Source: Lachnospiraceae bacterium (GTDB lineage Bacteria; Bacillota; Clostridia; Lachnospirales; Lachnospiraceae). Taken from it: a stretch of DNA of 20,739 nt. The first letter of the stretch is position 1. Every line of letters begins with the position of its first letter. This document shows positions 17,294 through 20,739 of this stretch, one piece after another. The notes under the pieces are model-generated. The model ran no database searches. It was not told where the DNA came from and saw only the letters and a list, made by a program, of their open reading frames with translations. The position numbers were made by a program, and so were the translations under genes. The DNA is taken from the NCBI GenBank assembly GCA_900769115.1, contig CAAGFJ010000001.1, forward strand, positions 1 to 20,739. Reading direction: 5' to 3'.

Positions 17294-17335
17294 AAATCCC
17301 ACTAAGACCACAACCAGGTGTTCTTAGTGGAATTT
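17294..17335 (-). terminator. Intrinsic terminator of the aconitase gene
   Basis: Minus-strand arms (17322-17335 and 17294-17307) pair over 14 positions with one G-U wobble, built around CCACTAAGA/TCTTAGTGG. The loop is 14 nt and the stem is followed by ATTTTTCTTTT. It begins about 40 bp after the aconitase stop codon. Confidence 0.9.
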
Positions 17336-17375
17336 CCTTTCTTATGTGTCGATCAATTGCCCATGTTATCTACCC

Positions 17376-19658
17376 TTATCCACGATTATAATTGATCAGA
17401 CAGCCTTTTAAGATAATCTCTCTTTCGTGATCTGTCAGATCTCCAAGATGGAATGTAAGCTCTTTCATGTCTTTGTTCACTACATATGCTTTAATATCAT
17501 CATTCTTCTCACGAACCGCCTTGGCAATGTCCGGAATAAAGATATAATCATCAATCTCAAAATCATAATCTTCCGGCATTAAGAATGGTAACATTCCCCA
17601 GTTGATCAGGTTGGAACGATATCTCTTCGTTGCATATTCTTTGGCAACATTCGCCCATCCACCAAGTACCTTCTGGCAGGATGCTGCCTGTTCACGGGCA
17701 GAACCATCTCCTGGTTTCACTGCAAAGATGGTAGAACCAACACCCGTATTATCCTTACATGCATCCGGGAACTGCTCTTTTACTTTGTGCATGATCTCAC
17801 GCATCTCCGGGTACGCCTCACCCATGCACTTACCTTCTTCTCTGACCTTCTCAACTGCCTGAATTGCCTTGGCACGTCCTACATATTCCGGATCTTTACG
17901 GGATAATGTAAACTCAGCCAATCCCAATGGATTTGAACGATAAGAAGATGTCTCGCCAGAAGGAATCAACTCATCTGTTGTTGTAACTGGATCATGAATA
18001 ACGGAAGCTACCTTCAATACCAGATTATCTGTCAGGGCAACCATCTCCGGCCAATCCTTGATGTTCGGTCCAAACTTAATCTCCACGCTAGGATCTGCCT
18101 TACCAACACCATTATATACACGATTGGCATAGATATTCTGATCGAAGAAATACTTCGGATTCGTAAAGTTCACATCCACATCAGTTGCAGCAGTCAGATA
18201 ACCCTTGTTAGCTGCTGTTGCTGCAATGGAGCGGGCATCCATTAGGGCAACGGATGATATCTGTCCATTCTGTACCTTAGATCCCTCGCGGTTCGGGAAG
18301 TTTCTGGTAGAATGACGGATCGAAAATGCATTGTTCGCTGGTGTATCACCGGCACCAAAACAAGGACCACAGAATGCAGTCTTTACAATCGCACCCGTCT
18401 CGATCAAGTCTGCTAATCTTCCATTCTTTGCTAATTCCATATAGATCGGTGTAGAAGCCGGATATACACTTAACGTGAACTCATCTGCTCCAATATAAGA
18501 ACCCTTCAGGATATCAGCCGCAGCACAGATGTTCTCAAATCCACCACCGGCACATCCTGCAATAATACCCTGATCGACATACAGCTTGCCATCTCTTACT
18601 TTATCTTTCAACGTAAAGTCAACCTTACCATCTAAGCTGACTAACGCACGCTTCTCGCAATCCTCTAAGATATCCATTAAGTTTGCATTCAGTTCTTCAA
18701 TCGTATAGGTATTACTTGGATGGAACGGCATAGCGATCATTGGCTTCACCTTGCTAAGATCTACATATACTACACCATCATAATAAGCAACTGCACCTGG
18801 ATTCAATTCTTTGTAATCCTTGCTTCTTCCGTGAATATCATAGAAATCCTTCACCTTATCATCTGTCTTCCAGATAGAAGAAAGACAGGTAGTCTCTGTT
18901 GTCATAACATCAATACCAATACGGTAATCTGCACTTAAGCTATCTACACCAGGACCTACGAACTCCATTACTTTATTCTTAACATAACCATTAGCAAACA
19001 CGGCACCAATAATTGCAAGGGCAACGTCCTGTGGTCCAACACCTGCTTCCGGCTTGCCATCTAAATAGATTGCAACAACGCCCGGCATCTTCACATCATA
19101 AGTCTGGCAAAGAAGCTGTTTTACTAACTCTCCACCACCTTCACCAATCGCCATTGTACCTAACGCACCATAACGGGTATGGGAATCGGATCCTAAAATC
19201 ATCGCGCCGCACTCCGCTAACATCTCTCTCGCAAACTGATGAATAACTGCCTGATGAGGAGGTACATAAACACCGCCATATTTCTTGGCACAGGTAAGTC
19301 CAAACATATGGTCATCTTCATTAATGGTTCCTCCGACTGCACAAAGAGAATTATGACAGTTCGTCAATACATATGGGATTGGGAACTTCTCTAATCCTGA
19401 TGCTCTTGCTGTCTGAATGATTCCAACAAATGTAATATCATGAGATGTCAATTTGTCGAACTTGATCTGAAGATTCTCCATATCTTCTGATGTATTGTGC
19501 GCTTTTAAGATATTGTAAGCAATTGTATTCCTCGCTGCCTCTTCCTTCGAAATCGCACTTCCTGTCTTACTCTTTAATTCCTCTTCCTGATTCGCTCCAT
19601 CCGGAATGATCTCTGTGCCATTCACAAGATAAGCTCCACCTTCGTATAACTTAACCAC
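17376..19658 (-). CDS. Aconitase-family hydratase
   Basis: A cytoplasmic iron-sulfur enzyme of 760 residues, probably aconitate hydratase (citrate to isocitrate via cis-aconitate). The three cluster Cys are in GCAGGGFENI (C369) and FCGPCFGAGD (C430, C433). GSDSHTRYGALG (about 157-168) matches the conserved SHT motif. The C-terminal swivel domain carries GDGSAREQAA (about 650-660) with the active-site Ser and Arg. GCAGGGFENI replaces the GSCTNSSYED of mitochondrial aconitase, which marks a separate subfamily, so another hydroxyacid substrate cannot be excluded. I chose GTG at 19658 because AGGAGG lies 8 nt upstream; the in-frame ATG at 19724 would add 22 residues and lies upstream of this ribosome binding site. 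The gene has its own promoter and terminator. Confidence 0.93.
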   Translation of the reverse strand: MVKLYEGGAYLVNGTEIIPDGANQEEELKSKTGSAISKEEAARNTIAYNILKAHNTSEDMENLQIKFDKLTSHDITFVGIIQTARASGLEKFPIPYVLTNCHNSLCAVGGTINEDDHMFGLTCAKKYGGVYVPPHQAVIHQFAREMLAECGAMILGSDSHTRYGALGTMAIGEGGGELVKQLLCQTYDVKMPGVVAIYLDGKPEAGVGPQDVALAIIGAVFANGYVKNKVMEFVGPGVDSLSADYRIGIDVMTTETTCLSSIWKTDDKVKDFYDIHGRSKDYKELNPGAVAYYDGVVYVDLSKVKPMIAMPFHPSNTYTIEELNANLMDILEDCEKRALVSLDGKVDFTLKDKVRDGKLYVDQGIIAGCAGGGFENICAAADILKGSYIGADEFTLSVYPASTPIYMELAKNGRLADLIETGAIVKTAFCGPCFGAGDTPANNAFSIRHSTRNFPNREGSKVQNGQISSVALMDARSIAATAANKGYLTAATDVDVNFTNPKYFFDQNIYANRVYNGVGKADPSVEIKFGPNIKDWPEMVALTDNLVLKVASVIHDPVTTTDELIPSGETSSYRSNPLGLAEFTLSRKDPEYVGRAKAIQAVEKVREEGKCMGEAYPEMREIMHKVKEQFPDACKDNTGVGSTIFAVKPGDGSAREQAASCQKVLGGWANVAKEYATKRYRSNLINWGMLPFLMPEDYDFEIDDYIFIPDIAKAVREKNDDIKAYVVNKDMKELTFHLGDLTDHEREIILKGCLINYNRG

Positions 19659-19662
19659 GCAT
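19651..19662 (-). other. Three-codon ATG mini-ORF overlapping the aconitase start
   Basis: On the minus strand ATG CGT GGT TAA (19662-19651) overlaps the aconitase GTG (19658-19656) in another frame. Both could use the same AGGAGG (19667-19672): the ATG is 4 nt away, the GTG 8 nt. Spacing favours the GTG, but the ATG is the stronger initiation codon and could act as a decoy. Confidence 0.5.
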
Positions 19663-19709
19663 ATATCCTCCTTCAGCTTGTAAATAAGAATTTCTCTCAA
19701 TCGGAGATT

Positions 19710-19738
19710 ATTGTAGCATAACATCCATGATATTTCAA
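19710..19738 (-). promoter_or_regulatory. Promoter of the aconitase gene
   Basis: On the minus strand, TTGAAA (19733-19738), a 17-bp spacer and TACAAT (19710-19715) each match five of six consensus bases, and TGC precedes the -10. Transcription would start near 19703, giving a leader of about 45 nt. The -35 lies directly after the stop codon of the upstream gene. Confidence 0.75.
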
Positions 19739-19739
19739 A

Positions 19740-20531
19740 TCATTTACACATAGCTTTGTAAATATATCGCCTTTGGGCAATCTTCCTTTTTTCAGGCAAT
19801 CCCCGTTGCACTCTCCGATGTCCCGGAAAATCATTCTTTCCCTTCAAAAAATATGTATCTCGTCTTATTGTATCTTCCCATGTCACATCTACATAATACC
19901 ATCGATTCTTAAGTTTAACCATATTCCATGCATGATGCTCACTGCTTACATACGCACAAGGAACCTCCAATTCCTGCATCAATCTGAGAAATGCATAGGA
20001 ATATGCCATGCAGTTGCCCCTCCTCTTTCGGAAGGCATCATATGCTGTATCGTATCTTCTGTCATACTGCATATACTGCACCAGATAATCCTTCGCCCAC
20101 CGCACACGTCGATATGCAGATCTTGTGCGGATTCTTTTCGTCAATCTCCTTACTCTGCGGCTTACATAGTTCTCCTGCTGTAAAGTGGTCCGGTACTGTA
20201 TGCGAAATGTAACCGGCGCATCTTCTCTTACGGCATATGATATTCTTATAGATTCTACCCCTCCAACCACATAAGCATCTATCTTTGACATATCCTCATA
20301 AAGGTCAACATATCCTCTCTTCTTATACTGCAACATATCCACATAGATTCCCGGATAATACCAGGTCACCTCTGCTTGTCGTGTTCTCAGAACATCAATC
20401 ATCTGCCTGCACATCTGCCCCTTGTCACACACCTCGTAGAAATTCTCGTCCTTCTGTGCATACACCATGTCCCCATACCATACCAGAACAACACACATAC
20501 TTATGATCCACAACCTTCTTCTCAGCTTCAT
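19740..20531 (-). CDS. Secreted transglutaminase-like protein
   Basis: A protein of about 263 residues with an N-terminal signal peptide (basic LRRR, hydrophobic core, possible cleavage after VYA at residue 25). The C-terminal half is a transglutaminase-like cysteine-protease fold. RRGNCMAYSYAFLRLMQELEVP carries the presumed catalytic Cys (C174), EHHAWNMVKL the His (H200) and YYVDVTWED the Asp (D215). The middle (about 125-165) is unusually rich in Arg. Such domains in bacteria often act as peptidases or amidases in the cell envelope; the substrate here is unknown. AAAGGAG lies 9 nt before the ATG at 20531. An in-frame TTG at 20540 abuts that site and is unlikely. It lies upstream of the aconitase gene but shows no functional tie to it. 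Confidence 0.85.
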   Translation of the reverse strand: MKLRRRLWIISMCVVLVWYGDMVYAQKDENFYEVCDKGQMCRQMIDVLRTRQAEVTWYYPGIYVDMLQYKKRGYVDLYEDMSKIDAYVVGGVESIRISYAVREDAPVTFRIQYRTTLQQENYVSRRVRRLTKRIRTRSAYRRVRWAKDYLVQYMQYDRRYDTAYDAFRKRRGNCMAYSYAFLRLMQELEVPCAYVSSEHHAWNMVKLKNRWYYVDVTWEDTIRRDTYFLKGKNDFPGHRRVQRGLPEKRKIAQRRYIYKAMCK

Positions 20532-20652
20532 CGTCGCCAACTCCTTTCTGATTCTTTTACTGATCCTATCCTACCAGAAGTGGTGTCCCATAAATGGGAT
20601 GATAAAGCAGAATCTTCCAGCTTTAAATGTATTTTTAAACGCTAGATTTTGC

Positions 20653-20690
20653 TTGCAACTACGATTGCAAACTTGCAGTTACTTTTGCAA
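20653..20690. repeat. Operator-like TTGCAA repeats
   Basis: TTGCAA at 20653-20658, 20665-20670 and 20685-20690, plus TTGCAG at 20673-20678, start 12, 8 and 12 bp apart. Equivalently, two 20-bp direct repeats (20652-20671 and 20672-20691) are 16 of 20 identical. TTGCAA is its own reverse complement. A period of two helical turns in a divergent intergenic region suggests a protein-binding site; the binding protein is unknown. Confidence 0.55.
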
Positions 20691-20701
20691 AGGCTTATAT
20701 T
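20673..20701 (+). promoter_or_regulatory. Candidate promoter of the right-edge gene
   Basis: TTGCAG (20673-20678), a 17-bp spacer and TATATT (20696-20701). The -10 matches five of six positions, the -35 only three. The box overlaps the TTGCAA repeats, which fits regulated expression. Confidence 0.4.
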
Positions 20702-20736
20702 TAAGATACCTTTGTTTGATTCAGAAAGGAGCTATT

Positions 20737-20739
20737 ATG
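20737..20739 (+). CDS. Start codon of a plus-strand gene running off the window
   Basis: The last three bases are ATG, preceded by AAAGGAG (20725-20731) at a 5-nt spacing. No coding sequence is visible, so the product cannot be named. Confidence 0.5.

Noticed and set aside
19659..19724. Upstream ATG adding 22 residues to the aconitase
   Set aside because: The strong AGGAGG lies inside this extension and points to the GTG at 19658; the likely promoter also leaves little room for the longer form.

Overview
This window looks like chromosome from a low-GC Gram-positive of class Clostridia, probably Lachnospiraceae. That assignment is inferred from a PheS of the Gram-positive type with a Cys cluster, a T-box leader, a PPi-type phosphofructokinase, an aconitase of the clostridial ~760-residue type, and a LacI-like sensor fused to GGDEF/EAL. 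No tRNA, rRNA, CRISPR array, phage gene or intact insertion sequence was found. Almost every gene is on the minus strand. The exceptions are the phosphofructokinase gene and a gene whose start codon lies at the right edge.

Left part (1-7.9 kb, read on the minus strand): a SpoIID-domain cell-wall protein and a YihY/BrkB membrane protein form a tight pair. They are followed by a phenylalanine-specific T-box leader and pheS and pheT. The probable pheST promoter lies inside the last codons of the YihY gene. PheS and PheT are normally neighbours, but here about 300 bp of noncoding repeats separate them: one large hairpin, then three and a half copies of a 45-bp tandem repeat.

Middle (7.6-17.2 kb): a 465-bp intergenic region with repeats and hairpins lies between the SpoIID gene and the divergent pfp gene. 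pfp converges with a small (p)ppGpp synthetase gene over a hairpin that can serve as a terminator in both directions. Upstream of the synthetase gene on the minus strand are three closely spaced genes: a MurJ/SpoVB-type lipid flippase, a metallo-beta-lactamase/beta-CASP protein and a 1265-residue sensor. The sensor is the most unusual item. It joins a LacI-type ligand-binding fold without a DNA-binding domain, a GAF-like region, a degenerate GGDEF, an apparently intact EAL c-di-GMP phosphodiesterase and a C-terminal beta-helix solenoid with a period of about 28 residues.

Right part (17.3-20.7 kb): an aconitase-family hydratase ends in a strong terminator and has a good promoter of its own. 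It starts at a GTG overlapped by a three-codon ATG mini-ORF. Upstream of it is a small secreted transglutaminase-like protein. It is divergent from a gene that begins at the last three bases, and TTGCAA repeats lie between the two.
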